Translations under genes and position numbers: made by a program
Source: Anaerolineae bacterium
GTDB lineage: Bacteria; Chloroflexota; Anaerolineae; JAADDB01
Assembly: GCA_015486895.1 (NCBI GenBank)
Contig: WFQT01000152.1
Span: forward strand, 1-11,819
Direction: 5' to 3'
DNA: 11,819 nt
Part shown: in pieces, positions 1 to 5,088 of the stretch
Numbering within the stretch: position 1 is the first letter of the stretch
Layout of the letters: the number at the start of each line of letters is the position of its first letter
Notes under the pieces: generated by a model
The model's input: the letters and a program-made list of their open reading frames with translations, nothing else
What the model was told of the DNA's origin: nothing
Databases searched by the model: none

Positions 1-103
1 GAGTGAGGATCTAGCGCGGGAGGCGTTCCGGTTAGCCTCCTATAAATTACCAATTCATACTCAGGTAGTTGCTAGGGAAAGTGAGGGGATGGGTAGCTCA
101 TGA
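1..103 (+). CDS. rplP: Large ribosomal subunit protein uL16, C-terminal 33 codons (5' truncated)
   Basis: Reading from base 2, codons give SEDLAREAF, then RLASYKLPI, and end ...EGMGSS before the TGA at 101-103. This matches the last helix and tail of bacterial L16, where ELAREAFxLAxxKLPIxT is the conserved ending. L16 sits at the base of the central protuberance near the A-site tRNA elbow and is assembled late into the 50S subunit. The rest of the gene lies upstream of the window. The stop overlaps the rpmC start as ATGA (100-103), so translation of L29 is probably coupled to that of L16. The gene order rplP-rpmC-rpsQ is the usual one in the S10 operon and supports the call. The tail is several residues longer than in E. 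coli and poorly conserved, which is normal. Confidence 0.9.
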   Translation, partial: SEDLAREAFRLASYKLPIHTQVVARESEGMGSS

Positions 104-300
104 AAGTAAGCGAGTTGCACGCCTTGGGCGATAATGAATTGGCGGCTGCTTTGGATGAAGCGTATGAGGAGCTCTTTAAGCTTCGCTTCAATCGTGCCAG
201 CGGTCAGCAGAAGAATCACGCTCGCCTCCGCGAAGCGCGCCGGAATATTGCCCGTGTGCGCACGATAATTCGAGAGCGGGAATTGGCAGAGGAAGGTTAG
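100..300 (+). CDS. rpmC: Large ribosomal subunit protein uL29
   Basis: This 66-residue protein is of normal length for L29, a two-helix coiled hairpin that binds 23S rRNA near the polypeptide exit tunnel, next to L23, where it helps form the docking site for SRP and trigger factor. The sequence shows the family pattern: an N-terminal MKVSELHAL, a first helix running to EELFKLRFNRASGQ (about residues 22-36), then a basic second helix with LREARRNIARVRTIIRER. The ATG lies inside the ATGA overlap with rplP. The SD candidate GAGGGG (83-88) is 11 nt upstream, a long spacing, so re-initiation by ribosomes finishing L16 may matter. It is followed after 3 bp by rpsQ. The identification is secure from sequence and position. 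Confidence 0.97.
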   Translation: MKVSELHALGDNELAAALDEAYEELFKLRFNRASGQQKNHARLREARRNIARVRTIIRERELAEEG

Positions 301-303
301 TCC

Positions 304-555
304 ATGGCGCGTAAGGTACTGATCGGAGAGGTTAGCAGCGACAAGATGGACAAGACGGTGGTGGTAATGGTAGAGCGGCGACGGCGCCATCCCATCTACC
401 GGAAGGTGGTGCGCACAATACGTCGCTTCAAAGCTCATGACGAGACCAATGCTTGCCATGTCGGCGATATCGTTCGCATTGAAGAGTCCCGCCCTTTGAG
501 CAAAGAGAAACATTGGGTGGTGACGGAGATTATCGAACGGGCCAGTGAGGCATAG
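304..555 (+). CDS. rpsQ: Small ribosomal subunit protein uS17
   Basis: The 83-residue product is S17, an OB-fold protein that binds 16S rRNA helices 7 and 11 early in 30S assembly. Family features visible are the start ARKVLIGEVSSDKMDKTVVV (residues 2-21), the basic stretch VERRRRHPIYRKVVRTIRRFKAHDE (with the HPIYxK motif typical of S17), and the ending GDIVRIEESRPLSKEKHWVV. The start ATG lies three bases after the rpmC stop. The SD GAGGAAGG overlaps the end of rpmC. A 49-bp gap containing a small hairpin separates it from rplN. Length and motifs are standard and nothing is missing. Confidence 0.98.
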   Translation: MARKVLIGEVSSDKMDKTVVVMVERRRRHPIYRKVVRTIRRFKAHDETNACHVGDIVRIEESRPLSKEKHWVVTEIIERASEA

Positions 556-560
556 GCTCC

Positions 561-585
561 CTGACTTGAGCGTGCGTCTCGTCAG
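561..585 (+). other. Stem-loop in the rpsQ-rplN gap
   Basis: CTGAC (561-565) pairs with GTCAG (581-585). Inside it GAG (568-570) pairs with CTC (578-580), leaving a 2-nt bulge on the 5' side and a 7-nt loop. There is no following T-run, so it does not look like a terminator. The role is unknown; mRNA processing or spacing is possible. With eight base pairs in a 49-bp gap, chance formation cannot be excluded. Confidence 0.35.
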
Positions 586-604
586 CGTGAAGGATGGATG
601 AAGT

Positions 605-973
605 ATGATTCAACAAGAAAGCCGGCTGAAAGTCGCAGATAATACCGGCGCCAAGGAAATCCTCTGCATTCGAGTCAAAGGCGGCTCTACGAGGCGCTAT
701 GCATCTGTGGGGGATGTGATTGTTGCTACAGTGAAGCAGGCGGCTCCTAATAGCGCGGTAAAGAAGGGGGATGTCGTTCGGGCTGTTGTGGTGCGAGTAG
801 CTAAGGGGTATCGCCGCCGCGACGGCACGTACATTCGCTTTGACGATAATGCTGCTGTGTTGATCGACGATCACGGCTTACCGCGAGGGACGCGCATCTT
901 CGGTCCGGTAGCCCGTGAGCTGCGTGAGAAACGCTATATGCGCATTGTCTCATTGGCGCCAGAGGTGTTATAG
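605..973 (+). CDS. rplN: Large ribosomal subunit protein uL14
   Basis: The 122-residue product has the exact usual length of L14, a beta-barrel protein at the subunit interface that forms bridges to 16S rRNA and binds RsfS during ribosome silencing. The conserved start MIQQESRLKVADNTGAKEIL is complete, followed by the basic KGYRRRDGTYIRFDDNAAVLID block (about residues 67-88) and the ending GPVARELREKRYMRIVSLAPEVL, all typical. The SD is weak (AAGGA around 590-594, about 10 nt from the ATG). An out-of-frame ATG at 598 can be ignored because the L14 reading frame begins canonically at 605. It opens the spc-type block rplN-rplX-rplE-rpsZ. The rplX SD overlaps its TAG stop. Confidence 0.98.
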   Translation: MIQQESRLKVADNTGAKEILCIRVKGGSTRRYASVGDVIVATVKQAAPNSAVKKGDVVRAVVVRVAKGYRRRDGTYIRFDDNAAVLIDDHGLPRGTRIFGPVARELREKRYMRIVSLAPEVL

Positions 974-984
974 GAGGTTGTCGG

Positions 985-1356
985 ATGAAGGTGAAGATTG
1001 TAAAAGGTGACTTGGTGGAGGTGATAGCCGGTGATGCGAAAGGACGCCGGGGCACAGTGCAGAGAGTCATTCGCCGTCGTTGGAAGCCGCCGCGGAAAGG
1101 CAACAATCGTGATGATGTTTGGGTGGTTGTGGCCGGCGTCAACTTGGTGAAAAAGCATCAGCGGCCTACGGGCAATGTGCGAACCCAGGTGGGGATCATT
1201 GAGCGTGAAGCTCCCATTCATATTTCTAACGTGATGTTAGTGGCACCGGATTCGGATAAACCTACCCGGGTGGGGGCAAAAGAAACGGCCGCGAATGAGC
1301 ATGTCCGCTATAGTCGCAAATACGATGAGTTCCTGCCCAAGCCTTCGGAAAGCTGA
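985..1356 (+). CDS. rplX: Large ribosomal subunit protein uL24, with inserted loop
   Basis: L24 is an assembly-initiating 50S protein that binds the 5' domain of 23S rRNA and lies near the exit tunnel. The N-terminal KOW motif is clear (KGDLVEVIAGDAKGRRGTVQ, about residues 7-26), as are the VAGVNLVKKHQRP and EREAPIHISNVMLVAP signatures. At 123 residues it is about 20 longer than typical L24 (around 100-105). The extra length comes mainly from a basic loop after the KOW motif (around residues 31-43, WKPPRKGNNRDD) and a C-terminal tail ending KYDEFLPKPSES after KPTRVG. The start ATG has an excellent SD, AGGAGG (972-977), overlapping the rplN stop. Identity is certain. Whether the loop is lineage-typical would need an alignment. 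Confidence 0.97.
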   Translation: MKVKIVKGDLVEVIAGDAKGRRGTVQRVIRRRWKPPRKGNNRDDVWVVVAGVNLVKKHQRPTGNVRTQVGIIEREAPIHISNVMLVAPDSDKPTRVGAKETAANEHVRYSRKYDEFLPKPSES

Positions 1357-1386
1357 ACCGGGCGGGTTAGTTGAGAGGTGAAGGGA

Positions 1387-1938
1387 ATGGGACGAGTTCC
1401 AAGGTTGAAGGCACGTTATCGGGAAGAAATCGTGCCGGAAATGATGAAAACCTTTGGTTACAAGAACGTCATGGAAGTGCCGCATTTGGTCAAAGTAGTA
1501 GTGAATGTTGGCTTGGGTGAAGCGCTGCAAAGCGCCAAGGCGCTGGATTTCGCTTCTAATGATTTGATGGCGATTACAGGCCAGAAGCCAGTGGTGCGGC
1601 GGGCGAAAAGGGCTATTTCCACTTTTAAGCTGCGGGCGGGCAATCCTATTGGCCTGAAAGTGACGCTGCGAGGCAATCGCATGTACGACTTCCTGGATCG
1701 TCTGGTCAACATTGCTTTGCCTAGGGTGCGTGACTTCCGCGGTGTCTCGCCGGATGCCTTTGATGGCCGGGGAAATTACACGCTGGGGTTGCGGGAACAG
1801 GTTGTCTGGCCCGAAATTGATTATGACAAGATCGATAAGATCCGCGGCATGGAGGTTTCCATTATCACGACGGCGAAGACGGATGAGGAAGGCCGGGCTC
1901 TGTTACATTTGGTAGGCATGCCTTTTAGAAGTTCGTAA
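1387..1938 (+). CDS. rplE: Large ribosomal subunit protein uL5
   Basis: L5 binds 5S rRNA and forms the central protuberance contact with the P-site tRNA and S13. The protein has family landmarks MKTFGYKNVMEVPHLVKVVVNVGLGEA (residues 20-46), the TGQKPVVRRAKRAISTFKLR block, RDFRGVSPDAFDGRGNYTLGLREQ, and the final DEEGRALLHLVGMPF. I chose the ATG at 1387, giving 183 residues, because GAGAGGTG (1373-1380) sits 6 nt before it and MGRVPRLKARYREE resembles other L5 starts. An in-frame GTG at 1378 would add three residues but lies inside that SD. rpsZ follows after 11 bp. In E. coli the S8 repressor target lies at the start of this gene; I did not find a convincing equivalent here. Confidence 0.97.
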   Translation: MGRVPRLKARYREEIVPEMMKTFGYKNVMEVPHLVKVVVNVGLGEALQSAKALDFASNDLMAITGQKPVVRRAKRAISTFKLRAGNPIGLKVTLRGNRMYDFLDRLVNIALPRVRDFRGVSPDAFDGRGNYTLGLREQVVWPEIDYDKIDKIRGMEVSIITTAKTDEEGRALLHLVGMPFRSS

Positions 1939-1949
1939 GAGGAGGGATT

Positions 1950-2132
1950 GTGGCTAAGAAAAGCATGATTATTCGGGAGCAACGGCGCAAGTACAAAGTG
2001 CGTGAGCACAATCGTTGTCGCAAATGTGGCCGTTCCCGTGGATATATACGCCGTTTTGGCCTTTGTCGCATTTGCTTCCGGGAAGAAGCTTTGAACGGTC
2101 GACTGCCGGGCGTAACGAAGTCGAGCTGGTAA
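1950..2132 (+). CDS. rpsZ: Small ribosomal subunit protein uS14, zinc-binding type Z
   Basis: This 60-residue protein is the short, zinc-dependent form of S14 (type Z), which binds the 30S head near S3 and S10. Four cysteines form two CxxC knuckles at residues 23/26 (CRKC) and 39/42 (CRIC), with the family sequence RCRKCGRSRGYIRRFGLCRICFRE between and around them and the ending LPGVTKSSW. E. coli-type S14 is about 100 residues and lacks the cysteines. The start is GTG at 1950, read as AKKSMI after the initiator, with SD GGAGGG (1941-1946) only 3-4 nt upstream. The stop at 2130-2132 is followed within 10 bp by a short mobile repeat, which separates this gene from rpsH, its normal neighbour. 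Confidence 0.97.
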   Translation: MAKKSMIIREQRRKYKVREHNRCRKCGRSRGYIRRFGLCRICFREEALNGRLPGVTKSSW

Positions 2133-2141
2133 TATTTACAC

Positions 2142-2253
2142 CTGGACAATGGCGTTTTTGGTTTTAGCCGCAGATTAACACAGATGTAATCTGTGCAATC
2201 TGGGGTTGGAATTGCTTTGTGAAGCCAAAAATCGGATTTTTGCCAGACTCCAG
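2142..2253 (+). mobile_element. MITE-like repeat, copy 1 (112 bp), with terminal inverted repeats and 7-bp flanking repeats
   Basis: The left end reads CTGGACAATGGCG (2142-2154) and the right end GCCAGACTCCAG (2242-2253). The reverse complement of the right end, CTGGAGTCTGGC, matches the left end at most positions. Directly outside lie TTTACAC (2135-2141) and TTTACAT (2254-2260), a 7-bp direct repeat with one transition, as expected of a target-site duplication. Inside is a palindrome, CAGATTAACACAGAT (2171-2185) with ATCTGTGCAATCTG (2189-2202), and a second inverted pair CAAAAATC/GATTTTTG near 2226-2241. There is no coding capacity. It shares its ends, GGCGTTTTT and TTTTAGCC with copies 2 and 3 but is shorter and differs in the core, so it may be a separate subtype. 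It begins 9 bp after the rpsZ stop. Confidence 0.75.
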
Positions 2254-2286
2254 TTTACATTTACAGTGGTTCTCTAAGAATTTATT

Positions 2287-2365
2287 GGAAAATAATAGAT
2301 TGTTTTCCCTCAGGGAATCAGGCTGTAAGTCGGAGTAGTCTGCATATGGTGCAGCCGATACTGCA
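2287..2365 (+). promoter_or_regulatory. Possible rpsH leader with alternative stem-loops
   Basis: Between the repeat and the rpsH SD there are two sets of mutually exclusive pairings. GGAAAA (2287-2292) can pair with TTTTCC (2303-2308), but TTCCC (2305-2309) can instead pair with GGGAA (2313-2317). Nearer the gene, TGCAG (2350-2354) can pair either with CTGCA upstream (2340-2344) or CTGCA downstream (2361-2365), the latter ending 4 nt before the SD GGAGG (2370-2374). Autoregulation by S8 of this operon is known in E. coli, but I see no proof that this is an S8 site. The stems are only 5-6 bp, so the call is tentative. Confidence 0.25.
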
Positions 2366-2383
2366 ACTTGGAGGATAGTGCTT

Positions 2384-2779
2384 ATGATGACAGATCCCAT
2401 TGCGGATATGTTAACACGGATACGCAACGCTAATATGGCGCGGCACCGTTCTGTTCTAATCCCGAGTTCTACGATTAAAGTGGCTCTTGCCCGGATATTG
2501 AAGGAAGAGGGGTATATTCAGCATTTCGACGTGAATCGATCGACGCCGCAACCGGTGTTACGGATTATTCTTCGGTATAATGAGAACCGGCGGCCTGTTA
2601 TCACTGGCTTAAAGCGTGTGAGTAAGCCGGGGCGGAGGATTTACGCTAAGCGAAATGTAATTCCGCGGGTGCGCAGCGGACTGGGTACTGCTATTCTGTC
2701 CACTTCGCGAGGCGTCATGACGGGTAAAGAGGCTCGCCGACTTAATGTTGGCGGTGAGGTTCTTTGCTACATCTGGTAG
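2384..2779 (+). CDS. rpsH: Small ribosomal subunit protein uS8
   Basis: S8 is a primary binder of the 16S rRNA central domain (helix 21) and, in E. coli, the translational repressor of the spc operon. The sequence has the canonical beginning TDPIADMLTRIRNANMARH, the middle motif KRVSKPGRRIY (about residues 84-94) and the ending LSTSRGVMTGKEARRLNVGGEVLCYIW, where STSxGxMTDxEA is the usual signature. At 131 residues from the ATG at 2384 it is of normal length. The SD GGAGG (2370-2374) is 9 nt from this ATG. An immediately following ATG (2387) is nearly as good, while a GTG at 2378 is too close to the SD. It is separated from rpsZ by a 251-bp gap holding a mobile repeat, an unusual interruption. 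Confidence 0.97.
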   Translation: MMTDPIADMLTRIRNANMARHRSVLIPSSTIKVALARILKEEGYIQHFDVNRSTPQPVLRIILRYNENRRPVITGLKRVSKPGRRIYAKRNVIPRVRSGLGTAILSTSRGVMTGKEARRLNVGGEVLCYIW

Positions 2780-2805
2780 TCGTCGGTTACAGGAGGGTTT
2801 TCATT

Positions 2806-3348
2806 ATGTCTCGAGTTGGACGACGTCCGGTCATTATCCCGAAAGGTGTGGCCGTGACCATTGCTCCGGATAATATGGTAACTGTGAAAGGGCCAAAAGG
2901 GACGTTAAGTCGTCAATTGTCCCAGGAGATGAATCTGGTGCAGGAGGGCGGCCAGATTTTGGTGCAGCGTCCTACCGATCAGCGCCACCACCGGGCCCTA
3001 CATGGGCTGACCCGTGTTTTGTTGAACAACATGGTATTGGGGGTCAGCGAAGGTTTCCAGAAAGAACTGGAGATTATTGGTGTCGGTTACCGGGCTGATG
3101 GCAAGGGGAGCAAGCTGACTTTGCAGCTTGGTTATTCTCATCCCATTGAGTTTAATGTGGACGGTTTGACATTTGAAACAGATCGCAGTGGTCATCAATT
3201 GCTCATCAAGGGTATTGACAAAGAGGTGGTAGGGCAGGTTGCTGCTGATGTTCGCCGTTGCCGGCCGCCGGAACCATATAAAGGCAAGGGTGTCCGTTAT
3301 AAGGGTGAATACGTACGGCAGAAAGTCGGGAAAGCCGGCAAGCGCTAA
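2806..3348 (+). CDS. rplF: Large ribosomal subunit protein uL6
   Basis: L6 has two related alpha/beta domains and binds 23S rRNA near the sarcin-ricin loop and the factor-binding region. The start SRVGRRPVIIPKGV, the VKGPKGTLSRQL segment (about residues 28-39), the GVSEGFQKELEIIGVGYRAD junction between domains, and the C-terminal RCRPPEPYKGKGVRYKGEYVRQKVGKAGKR are all diagnostic. With the ATG at 2806 the product is 180 residues, the usual size. SD AGGAGGG (2791-2797) is 8 nt upstream. An in-frame extension back to 2764 would overlap rpsH and lacks an SD, so it was not used. The spacing of 26 bp to rpsH is compatible with co-transcription. Confidence 0.98.
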   Translation: MSRVGRRPVIIPKGVAVTIAPDNMVTVKGPKGTLSRQLSQEMNLVQEGGQILVQRPTDQRHHRALHGLTRVLLNNMVLGVSEGFQKELEIIGVGYRADGKGSKLTLQLGYSHPIEFNVDGLTFETDRSGHQLLIKGIDKEVVGQVAADVRRCRPPEPYKGKGVRYKGEYVRQKVGKAGKR

Positions 3349-3398
3349 AGAGGCGCTGGGCCTGGCCCCTTTTCTGGTTATGGAGGGTTAGAGTTATC

Positions 3399-3764
3399 AT
3401 GGCAAGAGCTAAGCGTTCTGTGGCGCGGTTGCGGCGACATGCTCGGGTGCGGCAAAAGATTTTCGGCACAGCAGCACGTCCGCGATTAAATGTGTATCGC
3501 AGTTCAGAACACATTTACGCCCAGGTGATTGACGACGAAACCGGCCATACGCTGGTATCTGCATCGACCATTGACCGGGAGTTGCAGGATAAGGCTTCCG
3601 GTCTGACGAAGATGGAGCAGGCGAAATTGGTCGGTGAGCTGGTGGCCCAGCGAGCGCTGGCGGCGGGGATCGCTACAATTGTATTCGACCGGGGTGGATA
3701 TCCTTACTCTGGACGGGTGAAATCGTTGGCAGAGGCGTCGCGCGAGGCTGGCTTGCAATTTTAA
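3399..3764 (+). CDS. rplR: Large ribosomal subunit protein uL18
   Basis: L18 binds 5S rRNA with L5 and helps anchor it in the central protuberance. This 121-residue protein has the basic N-terminal arm RSVARLRRHARVRQKIFGTAARPRLNVYRSSEHIYAQVIDD (residues 6-46, where RPRLxVxRSxxHIYAQxIDD is the family hallmark), and the conserved ending FDRGGYPYSGRVKSLAEASREAGLQF, where FDRGGYxYHGRVxALAxAAREAGLxF is usual. One point differs: the common histidine in YHGR is serine here (YSGR), a tolerated position. SD GGAGGG (3382-3387) is about 11 nt from the ATG. It lies 50 bp after rplF and 25 bp before rpsE. Confidence 0.98.
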   Translation: MARAKRSVARLRRHARVRQKIFGTAARPRLNVYRSSEHIYAQVIDDETGHTLVSASTIDRELQDKASGLTKMEQAKLVGELVAQRALAAGIATIVFDRGGYPYSGRVKSLAEASREAGLQF

Positions 3765-3789
3765 GCTGAAGTGGTGATAAGGAGGACGA

Positions 3790-4341
3790 ATGCCGCCGAG
3801 AACGGATAAACATATGGGCGGACGCGAGGTGCAGGATGAGTTTGATGAGCGAGTGGTGCACATTGCTCGTACTGCCAAGGTAGTGAAAGGCGGCCGGCGT
3901 TTCAGTTTCCGGGCTGTTGTGGTCGTTGGTGATCGGAAAGGCCGTGTAGGCGTTGGCATTGGCCGGGCGGGAACCGTGCCCGACGCCATTCGCAAGGGCT
4001 CTGAGCGAGCACGCAAGCATATGATTGACGTGCCGATGGTGGAAACGACAATTCCGCACGAGATTATTGCTCGCTATAGCGCGGCAAGGGTGTTGCTGCG
4101 ACCAGCCTCACCTGGTACCGGCGTCATTGCCGGCGGGGGGGTGCGTGCTGTGTTGGAGGCGGCTGGCATCCGTGATGTGCTGACTAAGTCCATGGGCAGC
4201 GCTAATATTTTGAATGTGACTAAAGCCACACTGGAGGGCTTACGTCAATTGCAGTCTCCTGATGAGGTTGCTGCGTTGCGTAATAAGCCGGTAGAGTATA
4301 TACAGCCGTTCTGGTTGCGGAGGAGAAAGCAAGGTGACTGA
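3790..4341 (+). CDS. rpsE: Small ribosomal subunit protein uS5
   Basis: S5 sits at the mRNA entry tunnel and contributes to decoding fidelity. It has an N-terminal dsRBD-like domain and a C-terminal domain. Visible signatures are ERVVHIARTAKVVKGGRRFSFRAVVVVGD (residues 18-46), which includes the loop (KVVKGGR) where spectinomycin-resistance changes occur in other bacteria, then GRVGVGIGRAGTVPDAIRKGSERARK, and the PASPGTGVIAGGGVRAVLEAAGIRDVLTKSMGSAN block. At 183 residues it is slightly longer than the usual 160-170, with the extra residues in the C-terminal tail (QSPDEVAAL to the end). SD AAGGAGG (3779-3785) is 4 nt from the ATG. Its last 8 bp overlap the start of rpmD, suggesting translational coupling. 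Confidence 0.98.
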   Translation: MPPRTDKHMGGREVQDEFDERVVHIARTAKVVKGGRRFSFRAVVVVGDRKGRVGVGIGRAGTVPDAIRKGSERARKHMIDVPMVETTIPHEIIARYSAARVLLRPASPGTGVIAGGGVRAVLEAAGIRDVLTKSMGSANILNVTKATLEGLRQLQSPDEVAALRNKPVEYIQPFWLRRRKQGD

Positions 4342-4534
4342 GCAGAGGACGCGGATGTTGCGCGTGACTTATGTAAAGAGCTCCATTGGCTATTCCGCCC
4401 GTCAGAAGGCAACGGTGCGGGCGTTAGGCCTGCGGCATATAGGCGACGCGGTGGAACATCACGATCAGCCTAGTGTGCGCGGTATGATTGAAAAGGTTCG
4501 CCATTTGGTGCGTGTGGATGTGATAGAGGAGTGA
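4334..4534 (+). CDS. rpmD: Large ribosomal subunit protein uL30
   Basis: L30 is a small 50S protein with a ferredoxin-like fold that binds domain II of 23S rRNA. The 66-residue product carries the family core LRVTYVKSSIGYSARQKATVRALGLRHIGDAVEHHDQPSVRGMIEKVRHLVRV. The IGYSxRQKxTVRALGLRxI segment, in which bacterial L30 usually has IGRxxxQKxTLxALGLRK, is diagnostic. The start is a GTG at 4334 inside the end of rpsE (8-bp overlap), with the SD GGAGGAG (4319-4325) 8 nt upstream in rpsE coding sequence. A later in-frame ATG at 4355 would leave only MLRVTY..., the minimal L30 form, and cannot be fully excluded, but it lacks an equally good SD. It overlaps or abuts the rplO start. Confidence 0.95.
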   Translation: MTEQRTRMLRVTYVKSSIGYSARQKATVRALGLRHIGDAVEHHDQPSVRGMIEKVRHLVRVDVIEE

Positions 4535-4539
4535 TGATG

Positions 4540-4995
4540 ATGCAGTTGCATGAATTGCAACCTACCCCTGGTAGCCGCCGCTGCCGCAAACGGGTGGGCA
4601 GGGGTATTTCTGCTGGACAAGGCAAAACGGCCGGCCGCGGTACGAAAGGTCAGAAATCTCGTTCCGGTGGTGGTGTTCGCCCGTACTTTGAGGGTGGCCA
4701 GCTTCCTTTCGTGCGTCGTTTGCCGTTTAAGCGTGGTTTCAAGAACCGCTGGCGGGTGGAATATGCCGAGGTGAATGTAGGTGATCTGGATGATATGCTG
4801 TTCCCTGCCGAGAGTGAGGTGACCCCAGAGCAGTTGGAAGCGGTGGGCTTGATTCGCTCGGCAACCATGCCGGTGGTGCTGTTGGGTGACGGCGAGATCG
4901 ATCGGCCTCTGACGATAAAGGTGCAGCGGACGAGCAAAAGTGCTCAGCAGAAAGTGGAAGCTGCCGGCGGAACGGTCGAATTGTTGCCCCGCTAA
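4540..4995 (+). CDS. rplO: Large ribosomal subunit protein uL15
   Basis: L15 is an intermediate-late 50S assembly protein with a long, glycine- and arginine-rich N-terminal extension that threads through 23S rRNA. Here QLHELQPTPGSRRCRKRVGRG is followed by ISAGQGKTAGRGTKGQKSRSGGGVRPYFEGGQLPFVRRLPFKRGF (residues 23-67), which is the classic L15 signature, and then a beta-sheet domain ending AAGGTVELLPR. Four in-frame start codons run in tandem (GTG 4531, ATG 4534, 4537, 4540). The SD AGAGGAG (4525-4531) is best placed for ATG 4537 or 4540, and 4540 fits L15 starts (151 residues). The start region overlaps the rpmD stop, indicating coupling. Confidence 0.97.
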   Translation: MQLHELQPTPGSRRCRKRVGRGISAGQGKTAGRGTKGQKSRSGGGVRPYFEGGQLPFVRRLPFKRGFKNRWRVEYAEVNVGDLDDMLFPAESEVTPEQLEAVGLIRSATMPVVLLGDGEIDRPLTIKVQRTSKSAQQKVEAAGGTVELLPR

Positions 4996-5009
4996 GAGGC
5001 ATGGCTTTC

Positions 5010-5043
5010 CCTGGCAAGTCAAAGTCCGATTTGGATTGCCGGG
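5010..5043 (+). other. Extended stem-loop in the rplO-secY gap
   Basis: CCTGGCAA (5010-5017) pairs with TTGCCGGG (5036-5043), with one G-T pair. The helix continues inward as TC/GA and AAA/TTT, with one bulged G on each side, and closes a 6-nt loop (5024-5029). That gives 13 pairs in 34 nt. There is no downstream T-run, so it is not a canonical intrinsic terminator. It lies 14 bp after the rplO stop and ends 27 bp before the secY SD. An RNA processing site, a stability element or a regulator of secY expression are all possible; the sequence does not say which. Confidence 0.45.
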
Positions 5044-5088
5044 TAGTGGAGCTTGTTGGGGCTTGACTCTGGAGGAGAGAACAGCGCA

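Noticed and set aside
19..40. GGAGGC/GCCTCC inverted repeat resembling a terminator or SD-sequestering hairpin
   Set aside because: It lies inside the rplP coding sequence and is followed by no T-run. The codons match conserved L16 residues, which explains the sequence.
89..103. Apparent four-codon leader ORF (ATG..TGA) overlapping the rpmC start
   Set aside because: Reading from base 2 shows this is the in-frame end of rplP (..EGMGSS stop), so it is not a separate leader.
2254..2281. Possible sigma-70 promoter: TTTACA (2254-2259) with AAGAAT (2276-2281), spacing 16
   Set aside because: The -10 matches only 4 of 6, and the -35 coincides with the target-site duplicate of the repeat. Not convincing without transcript data.
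3341..3374. GC-rich inverted motifs in the rplF-rplR gap (AGCGC/GCGCT and GGGC/GCCC followed by TTTT)
   Set aside because: Stems are only 4-5 bp, one includes the rplF stop region, and they do not combine into a stable terminator.
5053..5088. Twelve-residue N-terminal extension of SecY from TTG 5053
   Set aside because: The strong SD GGAGGAGA lies within the extension and is correctly spaced for ATG 5089, where the homologous N-terminus begins.
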